The notes beneath the pieces are model-generated. The model searched no databases. It was not told where the DNA came from and worked only from the letters and a program-made list of their open reading frames with translations. From positions 3,102,001 to 3,166,000 of the forward strand of contig NZ_CP139420.1 of assembly GCF_034119845.1 (NCBI RefSeq): a stretch of 64,000 nucleotides of DNA. Direction: 5' to 3'. Below, one piece after another: positions 26,101-35,073 of this stretch. The DNA comes from Flavobacterium sp. NG2. Its GTDB lineage: Bacteria > Bacteroidota > Bacteroidia > Flavobacteriales > Flavobacteriaceae. A program made the position numbers and the translations under genes. Each line of letters starts with the position of its first letter. Position 1 is the first letter of the stretch.

Positions 26101-27756
26101 TTAATTTGCAATTTTACTATCAAGAATATAAAAATTGTTATCAATTGTAAACTGAATGTTTTCATCAGAGAAAACTTTAGTTTTCCATTTACTATTAGGC
26201 TCAATCCAATATGATTGCCCATTGACAAACACCTTTATAGGCATATAAAAATCTGAGACACAATTAACCCAGCGATATTCTATTTTGTTTTTATTGATTT
26301 TATATTCGAATGTAGGGACTCTTTTATCTCTTAAATATTGATTAAAAAAAGGAATCAAAGGAAGTCCTGTTGCTTTACAAAAATAATCCTCAATTTGCTT
26401 TGAGGTTACGGTTTGATGGTAAAAGGTTGAATTTAGCCCTGTTAAAATCATCCTCCATTTATCATCATTATCTACAATTTGGCGAAGACTATGAAGCATG
26501 TTTGCTCCTTTAAAATACATATCTGAAGACCCCTTATCGTTAACATCATAAAGACCTATGATAGGCTTGTCGTTCAAAATATTGATTCTAGTTCCTTTGA
26601 CATAATCAAAACCAGCTTTTATTCCAAAATAATATTCTACAAAAAGACTTTCGGCATAGCTTGTAAAACTCTCATGAATCCACATATCAGCATTATCTTT
26701 ATTGGTAATACTATTACCAAACCATTCATGACCAGACTCATGCACGATGATAAAATCAAATTGCAATCCCCAACCTGTTTTACTTAAATCAGTTCCTAAA
26801 TAACCATTTTTATATCCATTTCCGTATGAAATTGCACTTTGATGTTCCATGCCCAAATAGGGAACTTCGACTAGTTTATAACTATCTTCGTAAAAGGGAT
26901 AAGGACCAAACCAGTGTTCGAAAGCCTTTAGAACTCTAGGAACCTCTTTGAATTGCTTTGCTGCTTTTTCTAAGTTCGATTTTAAAACATAATACTTGCA
27001 GTCTAAATTTCCTTTTTTACCTTGATAAGTTTCAGAAAATGACACATAATCTCCAACCGTAAAATTAACTCCGTAATTATTTATGGGATTTAACAGCTGC
27101 CAGTTATAGGTTATAGTGCCGTCATTCAATGGTTTCGTACCAACTAATCTCCCATTAGCAACTCCAACTAATCCAAAAGGAACATTTACTGAAATGTCCA
27201 TACTCTCAACTTCATCTGCAAGATGGTCTTTATTAGGCCACCAAATACTTGCCCCAATACCTTGACAAGTTGAAGCAATAAATGGTTTACCATTTTTGTC
27301 TTTTTTCCAAACTATTCCGCCATCCCAAGGTGGATTGACCGCCGTTTTAGGCTTTCCTTTAAAGAAAATAATTAATTCTTTGACACTTCCTTTTTCTTGT
27401 TTGGAAACTAAATTTACAAAGAAAGCATTTCCTTCTCTACTAAATTTAAGTCTTTTTCCTTCTTGAGTTATTTCTGTGATTTGTAACGGCTGCTGCAAAT
27501 CTATTTGCATTATACTATACTCGTCTACAACCTTGTATATAATCTTATTTGAGCCTGAAATCGAACTATCAGAAGGGTTTATTTTTACATCTAAACAATA
27601 CTTCTTAACATCCCACCATCCACGTTCTTTAGTTACACTACCTCTTAATTTATCTTGTCGACTAATCTGATTTTGACTGGACGCCAAAGTTGATTGGGCA
27701 AAAGAACCATTTGCGAGTAAAAGAATCAAAACATGAAAAACAAAGAAAGTCTTCAT
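26101..27756 (-). CDS. M1 family metallopeptidase (secreted aminopeptidase)
   Basis: This zinc aminopeptidase of 551 residues has a signal peptide (about 1-20, ending SFAQ), so it acts in the periplasm or outside. The zinc site HEXXH is visible as VHESGHEWFGNSIT, with the third ligand Glu 18 residues later in MWIHESFTSYAES. The substrate-binding GxMEN-like motif is LGMEHQSAISYGNGY. The N-terminal beta-saddle domain (about 35-240) is complete. It lacks the large C-terminal domain of the ~850-residue members, like many Bacteroidetes M1 enzymes. Confidence 0.9.
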   Translation of the reverse strand: MKTFFVFHVLILLLANGSFAQSTLASSQNQISRQDKLRGSVTKERGWWDVKKYCLDVKINPSDSSISGSNKIIYKVVDEYSIMQIDLQQPLQITEITQEGKRLKFSREGNAFFVNLVSKQEKGSVKELIIFFKGKPKTAVNPPWDGGIVWKKDKNGKPFIASTCQGIGASIWWPNKDHLADEVESMDISVNVPFGLVGVANGRLVGTKPLNDGTITYNWQLLNPINNYGVNFTVGDYVSFSETYQGKKGNLDCKYYVLKSNLEKAAKQFKEVPRVLKAFEHWFGPYPFYEDSYKLVEVPYLGMEHQSAISYGNGYKNGYLGTDLSKTGWGLQFDFIIVHESGHEWFGNSITNKDNADMWIHESFTSYAESLFVEYYFGIKAGFDYVKGTRINILNDKPIIGLYDVNDKGSSDMYFKGANMLHSLRQIVDNDDKWRMILTGLNSTFYHQTVTSKQIEDYFCKATGLPLIPFFNQYLRDKRVPTFEYKINKNKIEYRWVNCVSDFYMPIKVFVNGQSYWIEPNSKWKTKVFSDENIQFTIDNNFYILDSKIAN

Positions 27757-27870
27757 GGTAGCATCGTTTTAAAATTAGTGTTTAATGAAACTAAGTTAGT
27801 AATTTTAGTTCATCTTTAACTACAACTCTATTTCTTCATAGATGAGCAGATTTTCACTAATTCAGAAGTT

Positions 27871-29004
27871 TTAATTATTTGAATTAAAAAACAACCATTC
27901 AATGGCTTTAGGGAACTCATCACTCCAATAGGTTTCATTATGCTGTCCCTCCTTATTAATACTCAAATTAATTCTCATTTTATCTTTAACAAACTCACTA
28001 TTAATGAGACGTTCTTTGAATCTCTTTACATGCTCTAGTGTGTTGTCACTTTCTTCACCACCAGCATACAGGTATATTTTTGTGCCATCTGTATTTGCAA
28101 CATCTACATCAATTTTTAATTGTGGTACTACCCAAAGTGAAGGTGAAAAAATCATTAACTTCCCAAAAATCTCCGGATTTCGCAAACCACTAAAAATACT
28201 AATTAATCCTCCCATCGAACTTCCTCCGATACCTGTGTTTGTTCTATCGGTTTTGGTTCTGAAGTTTTTATCTACATAAGGTTTTAATGTTTCGGTCAAA
28301 AACTTGATGTATTTTTTTCCTTGACCTTTTCCTAGAATCGTTTTCCCTACATTATATTCTTTAATTCGATCCTCTTCGGCATGTTCTACAGCAACAATAA
28401 TGATTTTACCAATTTTATATTCGGACATTACGGCTAGTTTTTTGTCGATTTCCCAGTTACCATATTTAGAATTTTCATGAAATAAATTTTGGGCATCTTG
28501 TAGATACAGTACGGGATAATGTTCTTCAGTAGCATCATAATCATGAGGCAGCAAAGCCCAAACTTTTCTAGTAGTATTAAGCTGTGGGATTTCGAATTCA
28601 TCCGAAAGCAAAACGACTTGTGGTAAAAAATTAGGTTTAAAAGGCAACCAGTTTTTTCTCCATTTCGGAACAAATTCATTTTGAACTCCAGATTTTAAAT
28701 TGGTGGTGCGATTAGGAGTAATCTCTTCATCTACTCCAATTTCAACTGCACTCCAATCTCCTTTAGTGAATTTATACAAAAGTGTTTCTGGTAATTCAAA
28801 TCCTTCAGGAAAACTATATTGATATTTATTATCGCCTACTTTTTTCATAACAAAATTAGGGTCTTGGGTTGCCCAATTATTGAAATTACCCGCTAAATAA
28901 ATAGGCCTCAGATCAACTTCATCAGTTGTTAAAATGATATTTAAGGTAGTATTGTGTATTATTTTATTTGAATTAAATTCAATTGTGGTATTATCAGAAT
29001 TCAT
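27871..29004 (-). CDS. Esterase family protein with N-terminal CBM48-like module
   Basis: This alpha/beta-hydrolase of the putative esterase (esterase D/enterochelin esterase-like) family has 377 residues. The N-terminal module (about 15-110) contains PIYLAGNFNNWATQDPNF, as in glycogen-binding E-set domains. The hydrolase part has the nucleophile Ser in GGSSMGGLISIFSG (about 246-259) and the likely catalytic His in EGQHNETYW near the C-terminus. No signal peptide is seen. It may hydrolyse an ester of a sugar or siderophore; the substrate is unknown. It stands alone upstream of the M1 gene with a 114-base gap. Confidence 0.8.
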   Translation of the reverse strand: MNSDNTTIEFNSNKIIHNTTLNIILTTDEVDLRPIYLAGNFNNWATQDPNFVMKKVGDNKYQYSFPEGFELPETLLYKFTKGDWSAVEIGVDEEITPNRTTNLKSGVQNEFVPKWRKNWLPFKPNFLPQVVLLSDEFEIPQLNTTRKVWALLPHDYDATEEHYPVLYLQDAQNLFHENSKYGNWEIDKKLAVMSEYKIGKIIIVAVEHAEEDRIKEYNVGKTILGKGQGKKYIKFLTETLKPYVDKNFRTKTDRTNTGIGGSSMGGLISIFSGLRNPEIFGKLMIFSPSLWVVPQLKIDVDVANTDGTKIYLYAGGEESDNTLEHVKRFKERLINSEFVKDKMRINLSINKEGQHNETYWSDEFPKAIEWLFFNSNN

Positions 29005-29070
29005 TATTCGTATTATTTACTTGTAAATTTTAATTATCGTAAATATAACTTTTTAGATTCTAAAAAGAAA

Positions 29071-29102
29071 AACCCAATAGTTAAAATTAGAACTATTGGG
29101 TT
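29071..29102 (-). terminator. Terminator of the histidine operon
   Basis: A perfect 12-bp stem (AACCCAATAGTT and its complement, 8-base loop) stands 30 bases after the hisIE stop. It is followed on the minus strand by TTTTTC and further T's. Confidence 0.8.
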
Positions 29103-29132
29103 AACCTCTTGTTTCTTACAAATGTGTTATGC

Positions 29133-29732
29133 TTATTTTTGACGACTTTTTAAAACATCAATAACGTCGTTTAATTTATATCCTTTTGCTTGTAATAAAA
29201 TCAAATAGTGAAACAATAAATCAGCACTTTCACTTAGGAACAAATCATCATTGGCATCTTTCGCTTCAATAACAACTTCAACCGCTTCCTCACCTACTTT
29301 TTGAGCAATTTTATTGATTCCCAATTTGAATAAAGAAGCGACATAGCTTTTTTCAGATTCTGCATTTTCTCTTCTTGTTTGGATTGTATCCTCTAATTTA
29401 GAAATAAAACCATAAGAAGCATTGTTAGGTGTTTGCCAGCAGGTATCAGCACCTGTATGACAAGTTGGTCCTACAGGTTTTGCCTGAATCAATAAAGTAT
29501 CACCATCGCAATCGTTTTTAATGTCCACCAAATTCAAAAAGTTTCCACTTTCTTCACCTTTTGTCCAAAGACGTTGTTTTGAACGGCTGTAAAAAGTTAC
29601 TTTTCCAGTTTCAACAGTTTTTTGATAAGCTTCAGCATTCATATAGCCTAGCATCAATACATTTTTAGTTTCACTATCTTGAATAATCGCCGGAATTAAT
29701 CCATGTGCGCTTTTTGAAAAATCTATGTTCAT
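29133..29732 (-). CDS. hisIE: Bifunctional phosphoribosyl-AMP cyclohydrolase/phosphoribosyl-ATP diphosphatase
   Basis: This fusion carries out steps 2 and 3 of histidine synthesis. The HisI half (about 1-105) shows DCDGDTLLIQAKPVGPTCHTGADTCW with zinc and magnesium ligands. The HisE half (about 112-199) has the EEAVEVVIEAKDAND and SESADLLFHYLILLQAKG helices that bind metal and pyrophosphate. The length of 199 is standard. It is the last gene of the his operon, 38 bases after hisF, and is followed by a strong terminator. Confidence 0.96.
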   Translation of the reverse strand: MNIDFSKSAHGLIPAIIQDSETKNVLMLGYMNAEAYQKTVETGKVTFYSRSKQRLWTKGEESGNFLNLVDIKNDCDGDTLLIQAKPVGPTCHTGADTCWQTPNNASYGFISKLEDTIQTRRENAESEKSYVASLFKLGINKIAQKVGEEAVEVVIEAKDANDDLFLSESADLLFHYLILLQAKGYKLNDVIDVLKSRQK

Positions 29733-29770
29733 TTTATTAGTATTAAGTAGCGAGAATTAAGTACTAAGTC

Positions 29771-30526
29771 TTAAATTCTTACTTCAATATTATTGTTTTT
29801 TAATTCTTTTTTCAAAGTTTTAATTTCGATTTCCTTGAAATGAAAAACACTTGCTGCCAAAGCGGCGTCTGCTTTTCCATCGATAAATGTATCGGCAAAA
29901 TGCTGGATATTCCCTGCTCCTCCCGAAGCAATAATTGGAATATTCACTAAGCTTGACAATTTAGCCAAAGCCTCATTTGCAAATCCATTTTTAGTTCCGT
30001 CGTGATTCATTGATGTAAACAAGATTTCCCCTGCTCCTCTTCGCTCCACTTCTTGTGCCCAATCAAATAACTTGATATCAGTAGGTACTTTTCCGCCTAC
30101 CAAATGCACCATCCATTCGCCATCAATTTGTTTGGCATCAATAGCTACGACCACACATTGGCTTCCAAATTTCTGTGCCAAATCATTAATCAACTGCGGA
30201 TTTTTTACCGCCGAAGAATTAATAGAAACCTTATCTGCTCCGTTTTGCAACAAGACTTCCACATCTTCCACAGCCGAAATTCCACCTCCTACAGTAAACG
30301 GAATATTAATCGTAGCCGCTACTTTCCGAACCAAATCCACTAAGGTTCTTCTTCTTTCCTCAGTCGCTGAGATATCTAAAAACACCAATTCATCCGCACC
30401 TTCATCGGAATAGATTTTGGCCAATTCTACTGGGTCACCTGCATCTCGTAAATCTACGAAATTTACGCCTTTAACAGTTCTTCCGTTTTTGATATCCAAA
30501 CAAGGAATAATTCTTTTTGTTAACAT
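29771..30526 (-). CDS. hisF: Imidazole glycerol phosphate synthase subunit HisF
   Basis: HisF is the cyclase half of IGP synthase. It uses ammonia from HisH to turn PRFAR into imidazole glycerol phosphate and AICAR. This (beta/alpha)8 barrel of 251 residues has the catalytic Asp in [17 protein letters not shown] (Asp11) and in VVVAIDAKQ (about 130). The phosphate-binding loops VGGGIS and IASGGAG are also visible. It is separated from hisA by 184 bases containing two copies of a palindromic repeat, a wider gap than elsewhere in the operon. Confidence 0.96.
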   Translation of the reverse strand: MLTKRIIPCLDIKNGRTVKGVNFVDLRDAGDPVELAKIYSDEGADELVFLDISATEERRRTLVDLVRKVAATINIPFTVGGGISAVEDVEVLLQNGADKVSINSSAVKNPQLINDLAQKFGSQCVVVAIDAKQIDGEWMVHLVGGKVPTDIKLFDWAQEVERRGAGEILFTSMNHDGTKNGFANEALAKLSSLVNIPIIASGGAGNIQHFADTFIDGKADAALAASVFHFKEIEIKTLKKELKNNNIEVRI

Positions 30527-30604
30527 TACTGTTTGTTTTTTTAATCTATTATATGCTACAAAAGTAAATACATATTTAATCTAAAATGCATTACAATTTG
30601 TTAG

Positions 30605-30688
30605 GTAAAGATGCACTGTAGTTCATCTCTGGATAACATCTTCACTAACAATGTACTAAAGTAAAGATGCACTGCAGTGCATCTCTAC
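30605..30688. repeat. Two copies of a GATGCACTGCAGTGCATC-type palindromic repeat
   Basis: The copy at 30661-30688 is a nearly perfect 28-base palindrome centred on CTGCAG. The copy at 30605-30632 is the same sequence with several changes in its second half. They lie between hisA and hisF and could stabilise mRNA ends or weaken readthrough. They look like dispersed REP-type elements. Confidence 0.7.
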
Positions 30689-30710
30689 AGATCAACGTTT
30701 CTGCTAACCA

Positions 30711-31433
30711 TTATCCTATTATGTAGTTCTCCAATTGTTTCAACGAAATCCTTCCTTCATAAATCGCTTTCCCGATTATCGTCCCTTCGCAACCTATTTC
30801 AGCTAATTTTGGTAATTCATCAAAAGTTGAAATTCCACCCGAAGCGATTAATTTTAATCCTTTGGCTTGACTCAATATTTTAGAATACAAATCAAAACTT
30901 GGCCCTTCTAACATTCCGTCTTTAGCAATATCGGTACAAATTACGTATTCTATTCCTTTTGACTGATAGTTTTGAATAAAAGGTACTAAATCTTCGTTTG
31001 ATTCTTCCAACCAACCTGAAACCGCTACTTTTTCGTTATTGGCATCAGCACCTAAAATAATTTTATCGGCTCCAAATTTCGCAATCCACTGTTCAAAAAT
31101 AGCACGGTTTTTCACTGCTATACTTCCACCTGTGATTTGGTTTGCACCACTTTCAAAAGCAATTTTCAAATCGGAATCCGCTTTTAAACCACCACCAAAA
31201 TCAATTTTCAAACTAGTTTGAGTTGCAATTTGTTCCAATATTTTATGGTTTACAATCTTACTTGACTTCGCTCCATCTAAATCTACTAAATGCAAATATT
31301 CGATTCCATGTGCTTCGAATTCTTTGGCTACTTCCAATGGGTTTTCGTTGTAAATAATTTTAGTATTGTAATCTCCTTTGGATAAACGCACGCATTTTCC
31401 GTCGATGATGTCTATGGCTGGTATGATTCTCAT
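30711..31433 (-). CDS. hisA: Phosphoribosylformimino-5-aminoimidazole carboxamide ribotide isomerase HisA
   Basis: HisA isomerises ProFAR to PRFAR, step 4 of histidine synthesis. In 240 residues the barrel shows the catalytic Asp8 in [19 protein letters not shown], Asp of [12 protein letters not shown] (about 129) and phosphate-binding GGGLKA and IASGGIS. It starts 7 bases after the hisH stop, so the two are closely coupled. Confidence 0.96.
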   Translation of the reverse strand: MRIIPAIDIIDGKCVRLSKGDYNTKIIYNENPLEVAKEFEAHGIEYLHLVDLDGAKSSKIVNHKILEQIATQTSLKIDFGGGLKADSDLKIAFESGANQITGGSIAVKNRAIFEQWIAKFGADKIILGADANNEKVAVSGWLEESNEDLVPFIQNYQSKGIEYVICTDIAKDGMLEGPSFDLYSKILSQAKGLKLIASGGISTFDELPKLAEIGCEGTIIGKAIYEGRISLKQLENYIIG

Positions 31434-31440
31434 GATAAAA

Positions 31441-32034
31441 TTAGTAGTTAGAAGTTAGTAGTAAAAAGTTTTTCAAGATTTGCTCGCCTACATCACCACT
31501 TTTTTCAGGGTGAAATTGCGTTCCAAAGAAATTTTTATTTTCCAAAGCCGATGAATATTCCACTTCATAATCAGTGGTAGCAATCGTTTCTTTGCAAAGT
31601 GGCGCATAAAAACTGTGTACTAAATACATGTATTCATTTTCAGCAATATCTTTAAATAAACCAGATTTTAGATTGTAAATCGTGTTCCAACCCATTTGCG
31701 GCACTTTTACTTTTGGAGTGTATTTCAACACATCCACATCAAAAATTCCTAAACCATCAGTGTTTCCTTCTTGAGTGTGTTTACACATTAATTGCATACC
31801 TAAGCAAATTCCTAAAACAGGTTGAGTTAATGTTGGAATCAAAGCATCAAGTCCGCTTTCTTTCAGCATTTTCATGGCGTAACTCGCCTCTCCCACTCCT
31901 GGAAAAATCACTTTGTCGGCCGCTTTGATTTCGGCTGGATCATTACTCAAAACAGCATGAAAACCTAATCTTTCGATGGCAAACATTATGCTCTGAATGT
32001 TTCCTGCTCCGTAATTTATGATAACTATTTTCAT
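31441..32034 (-). CDS. hisH: Imidazole glycerol phosphate synthase subunit HisH
   Basis: HisH is the glutaminase subunit that feeds ammonia to HisF. The protein has about 197 residues with the nucleophile Cys in [15 protein letters not shown] and the His-Glu pair in [13 protein letters not shown]. The ATG at 32034 ([12 protein letters not shown]) is chosen instead of a TTG 15 bases upstream because the first beta-strand of the family begins here. It lies downstream of a 228-codon gene of unknown function that interrupts the usual hisB-hisH junction. Confidence 0.95.
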   Translation of the reverse strand: MKIVIINYGAGNIQSIMFAIERLGFHAVLSNDPAEIKAADKVIFPGVGEASYAMKMLKESGLDALIPTLTQPVLGICLGMQLMCKHTQEGNTDGLGIFDVDVLKYTPKVKVPQMGWNTIYNLKSGLFKDIAENEYMYLVHSFYAPLCKETIATTDYEVEYSSALENKNFFGTQFHPEKSGDVGEQILKNFLLLTSNY

Positions 32035-32084
32035 TGTTTTTTGTTTCAATAAAGTGTTTTTAACACCTTGTATAATATCCTTTT

Positions 32085-32771
32085 TTAATCTATCTGAAAA
32101 TTAATAATAATATGATTCTTTATGTATTTTAAAAACACATCATAATCATTTAAAAAAACTTTTATATCAATAGTGTAAAAACCAGGACTATTTTTCAAAT
32201 CATTATGTTCAAGATAATAAGCAAATGCAACTGGATATTCAGCACCTCTGTATGCATTTATTTGAGAATTTATAAATGAATGTTTATAAGCATTATGTAC
32301 ATTATTTAATGTGTCAAATAAATTAATATATCTATCAAACAAACCTCCTAATGGCTTTTTATCCTTTTTATGTTCATAAATTAAATTTCCAATTGAACTA
32401 ATTTTAATTTTTGGAGGAAATTTATTTTCAGCTTTAAAATAAGTTAATATAAATATCATCGAAATTAACTCATCTGTAGTTTTCTTTAGAAAATAAAAAA
32501 TCTCTTCAATTATCATTAATTCTTTATATCCTTCACTAAGTGAACCTTCTGCAAATCCATATATTTCAATCTTTTTTTTTGTTATTATAAAATCATTATA
32601 TAATTCAATAATTTTATTATTTACACAATCAATTCTAACTATAATTTGATGAATACTTAAAGTTAAATTACCAAAATTGGAATCATCGGGTAATTTAATA
32701 AAATGTGATTTATTAAAATTTGAATTATGTTTTTTAAAAGCTTCAAGAATTGGATAATTTTCTAGATTCAT
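32085..32771 (-). CDS. Orphan protein inserted in the his operon
   Basis: This 228-residue, probably helical, soluble protein has no recognised family. It sits between hisB and hisH, where related genomes usually have the two genes adjacent. Its DNA is visibly richer in A and T than its neighbours (long A/T runs), which suggests later arrival. A segment LFDTLNNVHNAYKHSFINS (about 150-168) is faintly like the helix of HEPN-type proteins, but this is only an impression. It lies in the operon orientation, 54 bases after hisB and 50 before hisH, so it should be co-transcribed. No histidine-related role can be inferred. Confidence 0.7.
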   Translation of the reverse strand: MNLENYPILEAFKKHNSNFNKSHFIKLPDDSNFGNLTLSIHQIIVRIDCVNNKIIELYNDFIITKKKIEIYGFAEGSLSEGYKELMIIEEIFYFLKKTTDELISMIFILTYFKAENKFPPKIKISSIGNLIYEHKKDKKPLGGLFDRYINLFDTLNNVHNAYKHSFINSQINAYRGAEYPVAFAYYLEHNDLKNSPGFYTIDIKVFLNDYDVFLKYIKNHIIINFQID

Positions 32772-32825
32772 TTTATAATTTTTTTTATAACATTATGAAA
32801 ACTAAACATCCGAGAAAATTTAATT

Positions 32826-33962
32826 TTACAACATCCCTTTTGTTGAAGGCAAAATCATTTTTTCCGTATCACGTTTTACCGCTACTTTTATTGCTTTCGC
32901 AAAAGCTTTAAAGATAGCTTCAATTTTGTGATGTTCGTTATCGCCTTCTGCTTTGATGTTGATATTGGCTTTCGCACCATCTGAAAATGATTTGAAAAAG
33001 TGGAAAAACATCTCTGTTGGCATCTTTCCTACCATTTCACGTTTGAATTCGGTTTCCCAAATCAACCAGTTTCTCCCACCAAAATCAATCGCTACTTGTG
33101 CCAAGCAATCGTCCATTGGTAAACAGAAACCGTAACGCTCAATTCCTAACTTATTTCCGAGTGCTTTAGCATAAACCTCTCCCAAAGCAATTGCAGTGTC
33201 TTCAATCGTATGGTGTTCGTCCACTTCCAAATCGCCTTTCACTTTGATATCCAAGTCCATTTGGCCATGACGCGAAATTTGGTCTAACATATGGTCAAAA
33301 AAGGCAATTCCAGTATCGATATTGCTTTTTCCAGTTCCGTCAAGGTTCAATTTGATGTAAATATCTGTTTCGTGTGTTTTTCTGGTAATTGAAGCCGTGC
33401 GTTCTTCTAATTTCAAGAACTCATAGATTTGTTTCCAATCGGTAGATTGTAACGCGATTGTAGCATCCAATTCTTCTCTTTTAGCACTGATTTCGTCGCT
33501 TCCAGCACCATCGGTCGTGTTCATAAAGATGGCTTTCGCACCTAAATTCTTAGCTAATTCCACATCAGTCAAACGATCTCCTAATACAAAAGAGTTCGCC
33601 AAATCGTAGTTTGGATTATCTAAATATTTAGTCAACATCCCAGTTCTAGGTTTACGTGTAGGCGCATTTTCCTCAGGAAACGAACGGTCGATAAAAATAT
33701 CGTCAAACAAAACTCCTTCGTTTTGGAACGCTCTCAAAATGAAATTTTGTGTAGGCCAAAAAGTATCTTCTGGAAAAGAATCAGTTCCTAATCCATCTTG
33801 ATTAGTCACCATTGCTAGTTCATAATCCAATTCGGTAGCGATTTTAGCCAAATATTGAAACGCTTTTGGATAAAACTCTAATTTTTCCAAGCTGTCTAAT
33901 TGATATCCTTCTGGTTCCAAAACAATCGTTCCATCACGATCGATAAAAAGTACTTTTTTCAT
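32826..33962 (-). CDS. hisB: Bifunctional histidinol-phosphatase/imidazoleglycerol-phosphate dehydratase HisB
   Basis: HisB performs steps 6 and 8 of histidine synthesis. The N-terminal HAD phosphatase (about 1-165) begins with [12 protein letters not shown], the catalytic aspartates. The C-terminal dehydratase (about 185-378) has the metal-binding [30 protein letters not shown] and [19 protein letters not shown]. The length of 378 matches the fused form. It lies between hisC, with a palindromic hairpin in the gap, and the inserted orphan gene. Confidence 0.96.
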   Translation of the reverse strand: MKKVLFIDRDGTIVLEPEGYQLDSLEKLEFYPKAFQYLAKIATELDYELAMVTNQDGLGTDSFPEDTFWPTQNFILRAFQNEGVLFDDIFIDRSFPEENAPTRKPRTGMLTKYLDNPNYDLANSFVLGDRLTDVELAKNLGAKAIFMNTTDGAGSDEISAKREELDATIALQSTDWKQIYEFLKLEERTASITRKTHETDIYIKLNLDGTGKSNIDTGIAFFDHMLDQISRHGQMDLDIKVKGDLEVDEHHTIEDTAIALGEVYAKALGNKLGIERYGFCLPMDDCLAQVAIDFGGRNWLIWETEFKREMVGKMPTEMFFHFFKSFSDGAKANINIKAEGDNEHHKIEAIFKAFAKAIKVAVKRDTEKMILPSTKGML

Positions 33963-33982
33963 TATGCATGTTTTTTTAATTA

Positions 33983-34013
33983 TACCCGACAGGTTTTTGA
34001 AACCTGTCGGGTA
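33983..34013. repeat. Perfect palindromic hairpin between hisC and hisB
   Basis: Fourteen bases TACCCGACAGGTTT and their perfect complement flank TTG. It has no T-run of terminator strength on the minus strand and lies within the operon. It is likely a dispersed repeat and could modulate mRNA processing. Confidence 0.7.
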
Positions 34014-34020
34014 TTAAAAT

Positions 34021-35073
34021 TTAAGACTGTAAAGCCTCCATCAACTTCTTATTCTCTTCCTCCGTTCCAATGGTAAAACGCAAACAGTTTTCACATAAAG
34101 GTTGCGTAGTTCTGTTACGAATCACGATTCCTTTAGCAATCAATTCATCATAACGTTTATTGGCATCATCTACTTTTGCTAAGATAAAATTAGCCTCAGA
34201 AGGATAAATTTTCTCTACAAAAGATACTTCATTTAATACTTCAAGTAAAGATTCTCTTTGTGCTATAATAGAAGTGATTTCGTTATCAATTTTAGATTGA
34301 TCTTTCAATCGTTCTAAAGCTCTTTGTTGCGTTAGTTCGTTAACGTTATACGGTGGTTTGATTTTATTCAAAACCGCAATTACATCAGCCGAAGCATAAC
34401 AAATCCCCAAACGAATTCCTGCCAAACCATAGGCTTTAGAAAGCGTTTGTGTGATGATTAAATTAGGGTATTGGTCTAGTTTAGCTAACCAACTCGCTTT
34501 GTCTGAAAAATCAATGTAGGCTTCATCAATCACCACAAAACAATTGAATTTTTCTAAAATAGTCGTTACACTTTCTTCGGTAAACGAATTCCCGGTTGGG
34601 TTGTTTGGCGAACACAAAAAAATGATTTTCGTATTCGGTGTAACCGCTTCTAAAATAGCTTCTACTCGTGGTTGAAAACTTTCAGAAAGTACGATTTCTT
34701 TGTGTTCTACATTATTGATATTAGCCAAAACACCATACATTCCATAAGTTGGTGGCAAACTGATAACATTGTCTTCTTTAGGCTCACAAAACGCTCTGAA
34801 CAATAAATCCAATACTTCATCACTTCCGTTACCTAGCAGAATTTGATTGGTATTCAAACCTTTATTTTGCGCCAAGACTACTTTCACAGAAGTTTGCTGT
34901 GGATCAGGATAACGATTGACTCCATTTTGAAACGGATTTTCATTGGCATCCAAAAACACCATCTGAGCCGTATCAAAATCCTCAAACTCATCACGCGCTG
35001 AAGAATAAGGCTTTAACACCTTAACATTCGCACGAACTAAATTATTTATATCGAAATTATTTTTCATTTTCAA
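34021..35073 (-). CDS. hisC: Histidinol-phosphate aminotransferase HisC
   Basis: This PLP-dependent class I/II aminotransferase carries out step 7 of histidine synthesis. The 350-residue protein shows LGNGSDEVLDLLFRAFC for cofactor phosphate binding, CSPNNPTGNSF, VVIDEAYIDFS and the PLP lysine in QTLSKAYGLAGIRLG. The start at 35073 overlaps the end of hisD by 17 bases; the ATG two codons later is equally possible. The overlap implies translational coupling. Confidence 0.95.
   Translation of the reverse strand: MKMKNNFDINNLVRANVKVLKPYSSARDEFEDFDTAQMVFLDANENPFQNGVNRYPDPQQTSVKVVLAQNKGLNTNQILLGNGSDEVLDLLFRAFCEPKEDNVISLPPTYGMYGVLANINNVEHKEIVLSESFQPRVEAILEAVTPNTKIIFLCSPNNPTGNSFTEESVTTILEKFNCFVVIDEAYIDFSDKASWLAKLDQYPNLIITQTLSKAYGLAGIRLGICYASADVIAVLNKIKPPYNVNELTQQRALERLKDQSKIDNEITSIIAQRESLLEVLNEVSFVEKIYPSEANFILAKVDDANKRYDELIAKGIVIRNRTTQPLCENCLRFTIGTEEENKKLMEALQS

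Noticed and set aside
32035..32049. TTG start giving five extra residues on HisH
   Set aside because: The ATG at 32034 gives the standard N-terminus beginning with the first beta-strand.
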